A stretch of DNA of 48,247 nt from Gammaproteobacteria bacterium (GTDB taxonomy: Bacteria > Pseudomonadota > Gammaproteobacteria > UBA6429 > Thiohalophilaceae), in the NCBI GenBank assembly GCA_026197095.1, contig JAPHTF010000105.1, positions 1 to 48,247 on the forward strand, read 5' to 3'. A program made the position numbers and the translations under genes. The notes below the pieces were generated by a model that was given only the letters and a program-made list of their open reading frames with translations, had not been told where the DNA came from and did no database searches. Shown piece after piece: positions 7,735 to 15,575 of this stretch (position 1 is the stretch's first letter; every line of letters starts with the position of its first letter).

Positions 7735-8238
7735 TTATACACTGTCGCTGTAACAGACTTTACTAATATAAAAATTCTCTACACCGTTCGGTGTTTCTAC
7801 ACGTACTTCATCATCAATGAGTTTTTTTAGTAACGCCTTGGCAACCGGTGAATCCATGCTAATCCAGCCTTTTTTCGCATCAAATTCATCAGGCCCTACG
7901 ATGCGGTAAGTTTTTTCTTCACCATGATCATCCTCAAGCGTCACCCATGCCGCGAAAAAAACTTGTTGAGGATTGCTGGGTTGAGTATTGACGACTTTTA
8001 AATCCGGTAAGCGTTTTTGCAAATAACGAATCCGATAATCGATTTCGCGCAGTTCTTTTTTACGATAGATGTATTCGGCATTTTCAGAACGATCACCTTC
8101 AGCAGCAGCTTCCGCTAATATTTTTACCACAATTGCACGTCGCTTCCACAATGCTTTGAGTTCTGTATCCAGTTTTTCATAACCTTCAGCCGTGATATAT
8201 GGTGAGGCTTTGGGTTGAGGTGGTCGGTAGCGTCCCAT
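7735..8238 (-). CDS. greB: Transcription elongation factor GreB
   Basis: A 167-residue Gre factor. It binds the secondary channel of RNA polymerase and stimulates cleavage of backtracked RNA. The coiled-coil tip GDRSENAEY (48-56) has the catalytic acidic pair D49 and E52. The N-terminal start (RYRPPQP, ITAEGYEKL) and the ILAEAAAEGDRSENAEYIYRK-type hairpin indicate GreB rather than GreA, as does the FKBP-like domain with YRIVGPDEFD. It is nine bases downstream of the lipoprotein gene and probably co-transcribed with it. Confidence 0.95.
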   Translation of the reverse strand: MGRYRPPQPKASPYITAEGYEKLDTELKALWKRRAIVVKILAEAAAEGDRSENAEYIYRKKELREIDYRIRYLQKRLPDLKVVNTQPSNPQQVFFAAWVTLEDDHGEEKTYRIVGPDEFDAKKGWISMDSPVAKALLKKLIDDEVRVETPNGVENFYISKVCYSDSV

Positions 8239-8247
8239 AGATATAAC

Positions 8248-8472
8248 TTAATGACTTTCATCCAGTTTTTGTTGCTGCTGATTCAGGCTGTCCTGTAATT
8301 TTTTAGCTACATCTTTAGATGTTTTGAGTGCATCTGTTTGCTCTTTCCAGACATGATCGCCACTTGTTTTATTTTCACTTTTTACACTGTCATTGTCTTC
8401 TGAGCAGGCGACCAGAAGAGAAGTCATACTTGTGAGTAAAATAAGCAAAATACCCGAATTAATCTTTTTCAT
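8248..8472 (-). CDS. Small lipoprotein, unknown function
   Basis: A 74-residue protein with a lipoprotein signal peptide (MKKINSG, hydrophobic stretch, lipobox LLVAC with C23). The mature part is charged and ends in a short coiled-coil-like segment rich in Gln. The start at 8472 is preferred over an in-frame ATG 12 bases upstream because GGAG sits at the right distance before it. It is probably anchored to the inner or outer membrane. It precedes greB by nine bases. I cannot assign a family. Confidence 0.75.
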   Translation of the reverse strand: MKKINSGILLILLTSMTSLLVACSEDNDSVKSENKTSGDHVWKEQTDALKTSKDVAKKLQDSLNQQQQKLDESH

Positions 8473-8599
8473 AAAACACTCCATATTCGTGAAAATTGAG
8501 GCTAAACGATATCGTATAACAACTGAAAAATGAAAGCTTTTATTGGGCTAAATATAGTAGACTAGCGGCTCTTTTAATTCTGGGTAAAATCATCTTTTT

Positions 8600-10474
8600 A
8601 TGGCTTTAATTAAACTCGAATCCGCCAGCCTGGCTTATGGTCACGTTCCCTTACTGGACAAAGTTGACTTGCAAATTGATGCGGGTGAACGCGTTTGTCT
8701 GGTGGGGCGAAATGGTGCAGGTAAATCCACATTAATGCGGGTCATGGAAGGCGCCGCAGAACTCGATGACGGCGGCTTATGGAAAAAGCCCGACTTACGT
8801 GTTGGCATTCTTTCTCAGGAAGTTCCACAGCTGGATGATTTAACTGTATATGATGTCGTGGCGGATGGACTGGATGAAATCGGCAAAGTTATTGCGCAGT
8901 ACCACCACGTTTTACATGAAATGGAAACTGATCATTCTGATGCCATCACCAGTAAATTATCTCGTTTACAAGACAAAATAGAAGCGGGTGATGGCTGGAA
9001 CCTGGAACAACGTATTACCACAGTCATTACTAAACTCGAATTACCTGAAGATGTGTTAATGGGCTCCTTATCCGGCGGTTATAAACGTCGCGTTATGCTG
9101 GCGCGTGCCCTGGTACTTGATCCAGAACTTATATTACTTGATGAGCCGACCAACCATCTTGATGTTGAAGCAATTCAATGGATGGAAGAATTTCTTTTAG
9201 GATTTAATGGCGCGGTATTATTTATAACGCATGATAGAACTTTCTTGCGTCACCTTGCGACACGTATTGTTGAGCTTGATCGGGGGAAAATCACTTCATG
9301 GCCGGGTAACTACGATACATATATAAGGAATAAAGAAGAACGGGCAATCATTGAAGAACAACAAAATGCCCTGTTTGATAAAAAACTAGCCCAGGAAGAA
9401 GTCTGGATTCGCCAGGGTATCAAAGCGCGACGTACCCGTAATGAAGGACGTGTGCGTGCATTAGAACAATTAAGACGTGATCGTTCAGAACGCCTGAATA
9501 AAATGGGTAATGTTAAATTACAAGTTGAGAAAGGCGAATCGTCCGGAAAAATTGTGATTGAAGCAAAGGGCATATCGAAATCTTTTGCAGGCAAAACGAT
9601 TATAAAACCACTGACGACAACGATTATGCGTGGTGATCGTATCGGTATTCTTGGGCCTAATGGTGTTGGCAAAAGTACCTTGCTGAAAATGTTGTTAGGT
9701 GAACTTGAGCCTGATACAGGTTCGGTTGATTTAGGCACCAAGTTATCAGTTGCCTATTTTGATCAGCAACGTGCCACACTTGATCCTGAGAAAACGGTTG
9801 CGGATAATTTAAACTTTGGTAGCGATACGATCACTATTAATGGTCGATCGCGTCATGTTATGAGTTATTTGCAAGACTTCCTTTTTCCACCTGCACGTGT
9901 GCGTTCACCGGTTAAGTCCTTATCCGGTGGTGAACGAAATCGTTTATTGCTTGCCCGTTTATTTATTCAACCCGCAAACTTATTAGTGCTGGATGAACCC
10001 ACTAATGATTTAGATGTTGAAACGTTAGAGCTGCTTGAAGAATTACTGTGTAACTATGATGGCACTTTAATCCTGGTCAGTCATGATCGTACTTTCCTGG
10101 ATAATGTTGTCACTAGCACATTAGCCTTTGAAGGTGATGGCGTGATTAATGAATATGTCGGTGGTTATGAAGACTGGTTAAGGCAGTCTAAAAAATCAGC
10201 AGCGAAGACTGAAGCAAAACCCGCCCAGGTTAAAGAAACAAAGAAAGATAAACCGAAAGCGAAATTAACCTATAAAGATCAACATGAATTAGATAACCTG
10301 CCGCAAAAAATTGAAGAGCTGGAATCTGAACAGGAAAATATTCAGAAAAAAGTTTCTGAACCTGATTTTTATAAGCAGGAACAACCCATAGTTGATGAAA
10401 TACTCAATCGTTTAAGTAATTTAGAAAAAGAACTGGAACAGGCTTATAAGCGTTGGGAAGAACTTGCGGACTAA
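8600..10474 (+). CDS. uup: ABC-F ATPase Uup
   Basis: A 624-residue duplicated ABC ATPase without membrane segments, of the ABC-F family that acts at the ribosome. The first Walker A is GRNGAGKST (36-44), then signature LSGGYKRR and Walker B LILLDEPTNHLD. The linker has the Uup sequence KLAQEEVWIRQGIKARRTRN. The second cassette has GPNGVGKST, LSGGERNR and LLVLDEPTNDLD. A lysine-rich linker and a C-terminal coiled coil (about 555-622) match Uup rather than EttA or YheS. Single gene, followed by a palindromic repeat. Confidence 0.96.
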   Translation: MALIKLESASLAYGHVPLLDKVDLQIDAGERVCLVGRNGAGKSTLMRVMEGAAELDDGGLWKKPDLRVGILSQEVPQLDDLTVYDVVADGLDEIGKVIAQYHHVLHEMETDHSDAITSKLSRLQDKIEAGDGWNLEQRITTVITKLELPEDVLMGSLSGGYKRRVMLARALVLDPELILLDEPTNHLDVEAIQWMEEFLLGFNGAVLFITHDRTFLRHLATRIVELDRGKITSWPGNYDTYIRNKEERAIIEEQQNALFDKKLAQEEVWIRQGIKARRTRNEGRVRALEQLRRDRSERLNKMGNVKLQVEKGESSGKIVIEAKGISKSFAGKTIIKPLTTTIMRGDRIGILGPNGVGKSTLLKMLLGELEPDTGSVDLGTKLSVAYFDQQRATLDPEKTVADNLNFGSDTITINGRSRHVMSYLQDFLFPPARVRSPVKSLSGGERNRLLLARLFIQPANLLVLDEPTNDLDVETLELLEELLCNYDGTLILVSHDRTFLDNVVTSTLAFEGDGVINEYVGGYEDWLRQSKKSAAKTEAKPAQVKETKKDKPKAKLTYKDQHELDNLPQKIEELESEQENIQKKVSEPDFYKQEQPIVDEILNRLSNLEKELEQAYKRWEELAD

Positions 10475-10493
10475 ATAATAAAATAAAAATTAA

Positions 10494-10637
10494 ACCACAG
10501 GGGACACGGAGGTTCACAGAGAAATATTATTTAGGATATGCGCTTTACCTTACAATGCCCTATAAGTTTACACCTTGTGTTTACCAATAATATTTAACTT
10601 TTTAATAAACTCTGTGAACCTTCGTGTCCTCTGTGGT
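10494..10637. repeat. Palindromic repeat element with 28-bp arms
   Basis: Arms at 10494-10521 and 10610-10637 are inverted copies with two differences, and both remain G-U pairs in the plus-strand RNA. The arm core (ACCACAG, GGACACGGAGG, TTCACAGAG) resembles a dispersed intergenic repeat that occurs in many environmental proteobacteria. An inner AT-rich pair (AAATATTATT with AATAATATTT) extends the stem. No ORF lies inside. Confidence 0.85.
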
Positions 10638-10764
10638 TGATATTTAGTTTTCCCTAAAGCAGGAATAATAAAAATACAAGTCTGGTTTTGAATTTAGCTT
10701 TTGTTAGAATTGTGGCAACTTAATTTTCTTCCATTATCTCATAACAAAGAAGTAGTCATCTCCT

Positions 10765-13119
10765 ATGAATATCGAACAAAATATCGCCAGTGAACTGGGG
10801 GTTAAGCTTGCACAAGTTGAAGCCACAATTGCCTTGATTGATGAGGGTTCAACCGTACCGTTTATTTCCCGCTACCGAAAGGAAGTCACTGGCGGACTGG
10901 ATGATACGCAGCTGCGCACGTTGGAAGAACGTTTATATTATCTGCGTGAACTCGAAGAACGCCGGGCGACTGTTTTAAAGACCATTTCAGAGCAGGGCAA
11001 ACTAAGTGATGATTTAAAAAAATCAATTCTTGAGGCTGATACTAAAACACGGCTTGAAGATCTTTACGCGCCTTATAAACCGAAGCGCAGAACGAAAGCA
11101 CAAATCGCCCGTGAAGCCGGGATTGAACCTTTAGTTGATAGCTTATTAGATGATCCTTCACTGAAGCCTGAAGAAGCTGCAAATGAATACATTAATAGCG
11201 ATGCCGGTTTTGCAGATACTGAAGCAGTGCTTGATGGTGCACGACAAATTTTTATGGAACGTGCCGCTGAAGATGCTGATTTACTGGGTGAGTTACGCGA
11301 TACCTGCTGGAACAAAGGCGAGTTGACTGCAACCGTTGTTGATGGACAGCAGCAAAATGGCAGTAAATTTAAAGACTACTTTGAGTTTGCTGAAGCGATT
11401 AATAAAATTCCCTCACATCGTGCTTTAGCTTTATTCCGTGGCCGTAATGAAGGTGTTTTACGCGTTAAACTTATAGTTCCTGGCCAGGATGATCTTGAGT
11501 CTCCATTAGACATGGGCTTATGTGACAGCCTGGTTGCACATGCATTTTCACTTTCACAGCAAGGCCGTGCGGCAGATAACTGGTTATTAGAAAGTGCGCG
11601 TTGGGCCTGGCGAGTAAAAATTTCTATGCAACTCGAATCAGAGTTGAATTTGCGCTTACGTGAAGCCGCAGAAGAAGAAGCGATCCGTGTCTTCGGTGAG
11701 AATATGCGTGATTTGTTGTTAGCGGCACCCGCGGGGGCACGTACAACACTGGGGCTGGATCCCGGCTTACGCACCGGCGTGAAAGTTGTTGTTGTTAATG
11801 ATACCGGTAAGTTGGTCGATCAAGCCGTGATTTATCCACATGCACCTAAAAATAAATGGGATGAATCTATTGCAGTGTTAGCTGCGCTGGCTAAAAAACA
11901 TCAAGTCGAATTAGTCAGTATTGGTAATGGTACTGCGTCGCGCGAAACAGATAAGTTAACGAATGAGTTAATAAAAAAGCATCCTGAATTAGGTTTAACC
12001 AGTTTAGTGGTGAGTGAAGCCGGAGCCTCTGTTTATTCAGCCTCAGAACTTGCGGCAAAAGAATTTCCGGATTTAGATGTTACTTTCCGCGGCTCAGTTT
12101 CCATTGCTCGACGTTTACAGGACCCATTGGCCGAGTTAGTAAAAATTGATCCTAAAGCCATTGGTGTAGGCCAGTATCAACATGATGTTAACCAGCATCG
12201 CTTGGCAAAAAAATTAGAAGCGGTTGTTGAAGATTGCGTGAATGCTGTGGGTGTTGATGTCAACATGGCATCAGCGCCCTTGTTGAAGCAAGTTGCTGGT
12301 TTAAGTGAAAGCATGGCAGAGAACATTGTTGCCTATCGTGAACAAAATGGCGCATTCAAAAACCGTCAGGAAATATTAAATGTTTCTCGTCTCGGTCCCA
12401 AGGTTTTTGAGCAGGCGGCGGGTTTCTTAAAAATATCTGATGGTGATAATCCGCTTGATGCATCATCAGTCCATCCAGAAGCATACCCGGTAGTAAACAA
12501 TATTCTTGAGAAAAATAAACGTAAAATAGGCCAGGTTATCGGTGATCGTTCATTTTTATCTGCACTGGCGGCCAATGATTATACGATGGAAGGATTTGGT
12601 GAACCGACAGTTCAGGATATTATTAAAGAGCTTGAAAAACCCGGACGTGATCCCCGGCCTGAATTTAAAACAGCAACGTTTAAAGAGGGCATTGAAAAAG
12701 TCAGCGACTTAAAAGAAGGTATGATCTTAGAGGGCGTCATCACCAATGTCACCAACTTTGGTGCCTTTGTTGATATCGGTGTGCATCAGGATGGTTTAGT
12801 TCATATCTCTGTTATTGCCGATAAATTTGTAAAAGATCCACATGAAGTGGTTAAAACAGGTGAAGTAGTTAAAGTAAAAGTGATGGATGTGGATATAAAA
12901 AGAAGCCGCATCGCATTATCAATGCGCTTGACGGAAGAAGTAGAAAGGAAAGCCGCGGCACCAAAAGACAATGCTAATACAAAATCACAATCTGCTCACT
13001 CACAGCCTGATCGATCACAAGCCAACAGATCACATCAAGGTAACAACCGCCAAACAAATAAAGCCGCACCGGCTGCAAATAACGCCATGGCACAAGCCTT
13101 TGCTAATTTGAAAAAGTAA
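10765..13119 (+). CDS. tex: RNA-binding protein Tex
   Basis: A 784-residue Tex protein, a cytoplasmic nucleic-acid-binding factor of the Spt6-related family. Order of domains: N-terminal helical region with ISRYRKEVTGGLDD and LYAPYKPKRRTKA; YqgF-like RNase-H fold with TLGLDPGLRTGVK (about 328-345); helix-hairpin-helix pair with NIVAYREQNGAF and RLGPKVFEQAAGFL; and an S1 RNA-binding domain (about 650-725, GVITNVTNFGAFVDIG). The last 60 residues are a low-complexity Gln/Asn/Ser tail. Full length for the family. No clear ribosome-binding site was seen. Confidence 0.97.
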   Translation: MNIEQNIASELGVKLAQVEATIALIDEGSTVPFISRYRKEVTGGLDDTQLRTLEERLYYLRELEERRATVLKTISEQGKLSDDLKKSILEADTKTRLEDLYAPYKPKRRTKAQIAREAGIEPLVDSLLDDPSLKPEEAANEYINSDAGFADTEAVLDGARQIFMERAAEDADLLGELRDTCWNKGELTATVVDGQQQNGSKFKDYFEFAEAINKIPSHRALALFRGRNEGVLRVKLIVPGQDDLESPLDMGLCDSLVAHAFSLSQQGRAADNWLLESARWAWRVKISMQLESELNLRLREAAEEEAIRVFGENMRDLLLAAPAGARTTLGLDPGLRTGVKVVVVNDTGKLVDQAVIYPHAPKNKWDESIAVLAALAKKHQVELVSIGNGTASRETDKLTNELIKKHPELGLTSLVVSEAGASVYSASELAAKEFPDLDVTFRGSVSIARRLQDPLAELVKIDPKAIGVGQYQHDVNQHRLAKKLEAVVEDCVNAVGVDVNMASAPLLKQVAGLSESMAENIVAYREQNGAFKNRQEILNVSRLGPKVFEQAAGFLKISDGDNPLDASSVHPEAYPVVNNILEKNKRKIGQVIGDRSFLSALAANDYTMEGFGEPTVQDIIKELEKPGRDPRPEFKTATFKEGIEKVSDLKEGMILEGVITNVTNFGAFVDIGVHQDGLVHISVIADKFVKDPHEVVKTGEVVKVKVMDVDIKRSRIALSMRLTEEVERKAAAPKDNANTKSQSAHSQPDRSQANRSHQGNNRQTNKAAPAANNAMAQAFANLKK

Positions 13120-13136
13120 CAATTCAACCTCTCGTT

Positions 13137-13161
13137 ATTCCGGTATGTACTCAGCCGGAAT
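13137..13161 (+). terminator. Possible weak terminator after tex
   Basis: ATTCCGG (13137-13143) pairs with CCGGAAT (13155-13161) across an 11-base loop, 18 bases after the tex stop. No T-run follows, so termination would be inefficient, or the hairpin may have another role. Confidence 0.4.
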
Positions 13162-13336
13162 CAACCTTGTTATCATTTTAGTATAACTGTAAGAATAATA
13201 AGTCATAAATCCTGCCTTAAGGTAACCTTACATAAGCGTTACTCGCGTTTACTTACAATTATATGTCACTAATACAATTTATCTAAGAGAGCAATAAGTT
13301 ATAACTTAGATGTGAATTACTCTATACTTACTATCA

Positions 13337-14323
13337 ATGAAAAGTAATCCACCATCATCCAGAACCGGCCAGGAACATATTTTATTAACTATGTCTTTTG
13401 GTTCAGCATTGGCAATATTACCTTTTGCAGTAACAAGGCTCTTCAATCATGATTGGTTTGTTGGACTAATCGACTCTATGATGATTGTCGGTATGCTGAT
13501 GATTGGAAGTTATGTGGCATGGTCTCGTGATGTTAGAAATGCCGGATTGATGTTAAGTATTGTGAGTTTAGGTGGTATGTGTGCGGTTGTATATATAAAA
13601 GGTATCACCTTAATATATTGGGCATATCCTACTATGGTGGGTATGTATTTTGTTATTTCTCCCCGGTTGGCAATGATATTTTGCCTTGTTGCTTCCTTAA
13701 TACTTGTTCCTGTACTTGTTAGTGCTATGGAGCTGGTTCAGTCGATAGCAGTAATCATGACTTTGATAGTAAATAATCTTTTTGCTTATATATTTGCTAA
13801 TAGAATGCACAAGCAGAGTGAGGAGTTAGCCTCGCTTGTACTTACTGATCCTTTAACAAACATCGGTAATCGCCGTGCATTTAATGAAAAAATTAATGAC
13901 GTGATGGCAATAGTGAAACGTAGTCAAAATTCTATGTCTGTAATTGTTGTAGACGTTGATTTTTTTAAACAGATTAATGATAACTATGGGCATGCAGCTG
14001 GAGATCGAGTGTTAATTAAACTCGTAAGTACTATTTCTTTGCGTATTCGTGAAACGGATAGTTGCTATCGAATAGGTGGAGAGGAGTTTCTTGTGCTTGC
14101 TACTAACGCAAACATTGAGGGAGCAAAAAATATAGCCGATGACTTAAGAAAGGAAATAGAAACATCAAGCTGGATTGAAAATAAAACAATTACCGCTTCT
14201 TTTGGCGTTGCTGAATTAATGGAAAATGAAACGGCAAATGCATGGATTGAACGAGCTGATAAAGCTTTATATAAGGCAAAGAAAAATGGCCGTAACAGAG
14301 TCTGTTTAGCTGAAAGTTCGTAA
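13337..14323 (+). CDS. Membrane-bound diguanylate cyclase (GGDEF)
   Basis: A 328-residue protein with about five to six hydrophobic helices in residues 18-155, then a GGDEF domain (about 165-325). The active-site loop is GGEEF (247-251), an active variant. The product-inhibition I-site RxxD is present as RETD (238-241), exactly five residues before it. Other landmarks are DPLTNIGNRRAF and DVDFFKQINDNYGH. It should make c-di-GMP at the inner membrane in response to an unknown signal. It is alone on its transcript, and the flanking intergenic DNA on both sides shares sequence blocks. Confidence 0.92.
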   Translation: MKSNPPSSRTGQEHILLTMSFGSALAILPFAVTRLFNHDWFVGLIDSMMIVGMLMIGSYVAWSRDVRNAGLMLSIVSLGGMCAVVYIKGITLIYWAYPTMVGMYFVISPRLAMIFCLVASLILVPVLVSAMELVQSIAVIMTLIVNNLFAYIFANRMHKQSEELASLVLTDPLTNIGNRRAFNEKINDVMAIVKRSQNSMSVIVVDVDFFKQINDNYGHAAGDRVLIKLVSTISLRIRETDSCYRIGGEEFLVLATNANIEGAKNIADDLRKEIETSSWIENKTITASFGVAELMENETANAWIERADKALYKAKKNGRNRVCLAESS

Positions 14324-14628
14324 CATTATTAAAGAATCTGAAATACTCGGATGTGACCCCGGTGTATGACCTCGGTGTAAGTTTGACCTCGGTGAAAGTT
14401 TTTGCAAATTTAAAAAGTAACATAACCTTACTCATCATTTAGCCATGTTCTTAGTCTAATTCAAAAGTCATGGCATTCCGGTTACTTTTAACCAGAATCG
14501 CCTTGCTCTCTTAAAATTCTTTGTTATAGTTAGTTAACACTAAGTAATAATAAAGAATCATAAATCCCTTTCAGGGGCATACATCATCTTTATAAAATAC
14601 AATAATTACAGGGTGCAGAAGTATTATT
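14324..14628. other. 305-base gap: short direct repeats and a block resembling the tex downstream region
   Basis: No gene is visible. Three short direct repeats of TGACCTCGGTG type occupy 14354-14400. From 14400 to 14571 several blocks (TTTGCAAATTT, AAAAAGTAACA, ATTCCGGT, TCATAAATCC) recur in the same order as in the end of tex and the region before the diguanylate cyclase gene. Confidence 0.6.
14354..14400. repeat. Short imperfect tandem repeats
   Basis: Three units begin TGACC[C/T]CGGTG. Units at 14367-14383 and 14384-14400 are 17 bases each and differ at one position (TAAG versus AAAG context); the first at 14354-14366 is a 13-base partial unit. Confidence 0.7.
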
Positions 14629-15222
14629 ATGGAAACAACTAAACTACCTGTTAGTCTTATTTTACTTAGCATGTTTCTTATGTCCGTGATCTTTGTGATT
14701 GACCTGCAGTTACCTTTAGGCGTAGCAGGTGGCATACCTTATATTGCTGTTGTTTTGATATCACTTTGGTTTCAAAATAAAAATTATGCCATTGGCTTTG
14801 CCATCACTTGTACAGTATTAATCTTAATCGGGTTCTATTTTTCTCCCTTTGGTGGTGAGTTATGGAAAGTACTTGCCAATCGTATATTGGCCATATTGGC
14901 TATTTGGACAACAGTTACTCTTGCAATTAAATGGAAACGTACTCAAGAAAAAATATTACTAATCAAATCTAAAGCCGAAAAAGAACAAGAAAAAAAAGAA
15001 ATATATATGGCAACAATGCATGCTGCGTTACACATTACCAATAATCTTTTAAATCAACTTTTACTGGTAAAAATGGAAATAGAAAAACATGAAGATTTCA
15101 GTAAGGATGTATTAGATTCGTTCGATAACATGATGTTAGAGGCAGGGACCTTGTTAGCTAAACTATCAGCAGTAAAAGATATTGAGGCAGATAATATTAT
15201 GCAATCTGTATATCCACGATAG
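14629..15222 (+). CDS. Membrane sensor protein with kinase-like dimerisation segment but no ATPase domain
   Basis: A 197-residue protein with four predicted membrane helices (about 8-27, 33-50, 54-71, 82-101), then a charged coiled coil (104-128). The sensor part, with IDLQLPLGVAGGIPYIA and a GGELWKVL segment, looks like the N-terminal sensor of some histidine kinases. Residues 131-145 (HAALHITNNLLNQL) resemble the phospho-acceptor helix of kinases with the HDFNNLL pattern, making H135 a candidate. The protein ends about 60 residues later, with no room for an ATP-binding domain. It could be a phosphotransfer partner, a kinase regulator or a decayed kinase. A hybrid kinase gene follows 353 bases downstream. 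Confidence 0.75.
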   Translation: METTKLPVSLILLSMFLMSVIFVIDLQLPLGVAGGIPYIAVVLISLWFQNKNYAIGFAITCTVLILIGFYFSPFGGELWKVLANRILAILAIWTTVTLAIKWKRTQEKILLIKSKAEKEQEKKEIYMATMHAALHITNNLLNQLLLVKMEIEKHEDFSKDVLDSFDNMMLEAGTLLAKLSAVKDIEADNIMQSVYPR

Positions 15223-15575
15223 AAGAAAGAGGTGTAAGAGACTGAGGGATCCCCGCAAAATTTGCTGTTAGCTGTCATTGCGAGGAAACACTGAAAAACA
15301 GGTGTTTTTAAGTGTTGACGCGGCAATTTCATGGTTATACGGCACCGGCATGAGATTCTTCGGTCATTTTATTCTCTCGCAATGACGGGAATATTAGCGA
15401 TCTAGAATATGAGCTGCTAAACATAAGGGAAATCCCTGATAATAGTTGTAAAAAATTACTTATTCTATTATAAAGTATAAGGTTACTATGTAGTATCGTA
15501 ACTAGATTAGCGCTAAGTTATATAAGCCCCGGTTGTAGAAACTATAGTTTATAAACAACGTTTTTGAGGAAGATC
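15223..15575. other. 353-base gap holding a dispersed palindromic repeat
   Basis: No gene is visible. Positions 15274-15386 are a repeat element, described separately. The remaining AT-rich 190 bases should hold the promoter of the hybrid kinase gene; I see no convincing -35/-10 pair. Confidence 0.6.
15274..15386. repeat. Dispersed GTCATTGCGAG palindromic repeat, degenerate copy
   Basis: GTCATTGCGAG (15274-15284) is mirrored by CTCGCAATGAC (15376-15386). Inside are nested stems: AAACAC with GTGTTT (15286-15291 and 15302-15307) and AATTTCATG with CATGAGATT (15325-15333 and 15349-15357). This end sequence and the GCGGCAATTTC interior match a widely dispersed intergenic repeat seen in many bacterial genomes. 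Confidence 0.85.

Noticed and set aside
9310..9741. 143-codon minus-strand frame
   Set aside because: Antisense shadow inside uup.
14354..14400. CRISPR array
   Set aside because: Only two to three short contiguous units without spacers.
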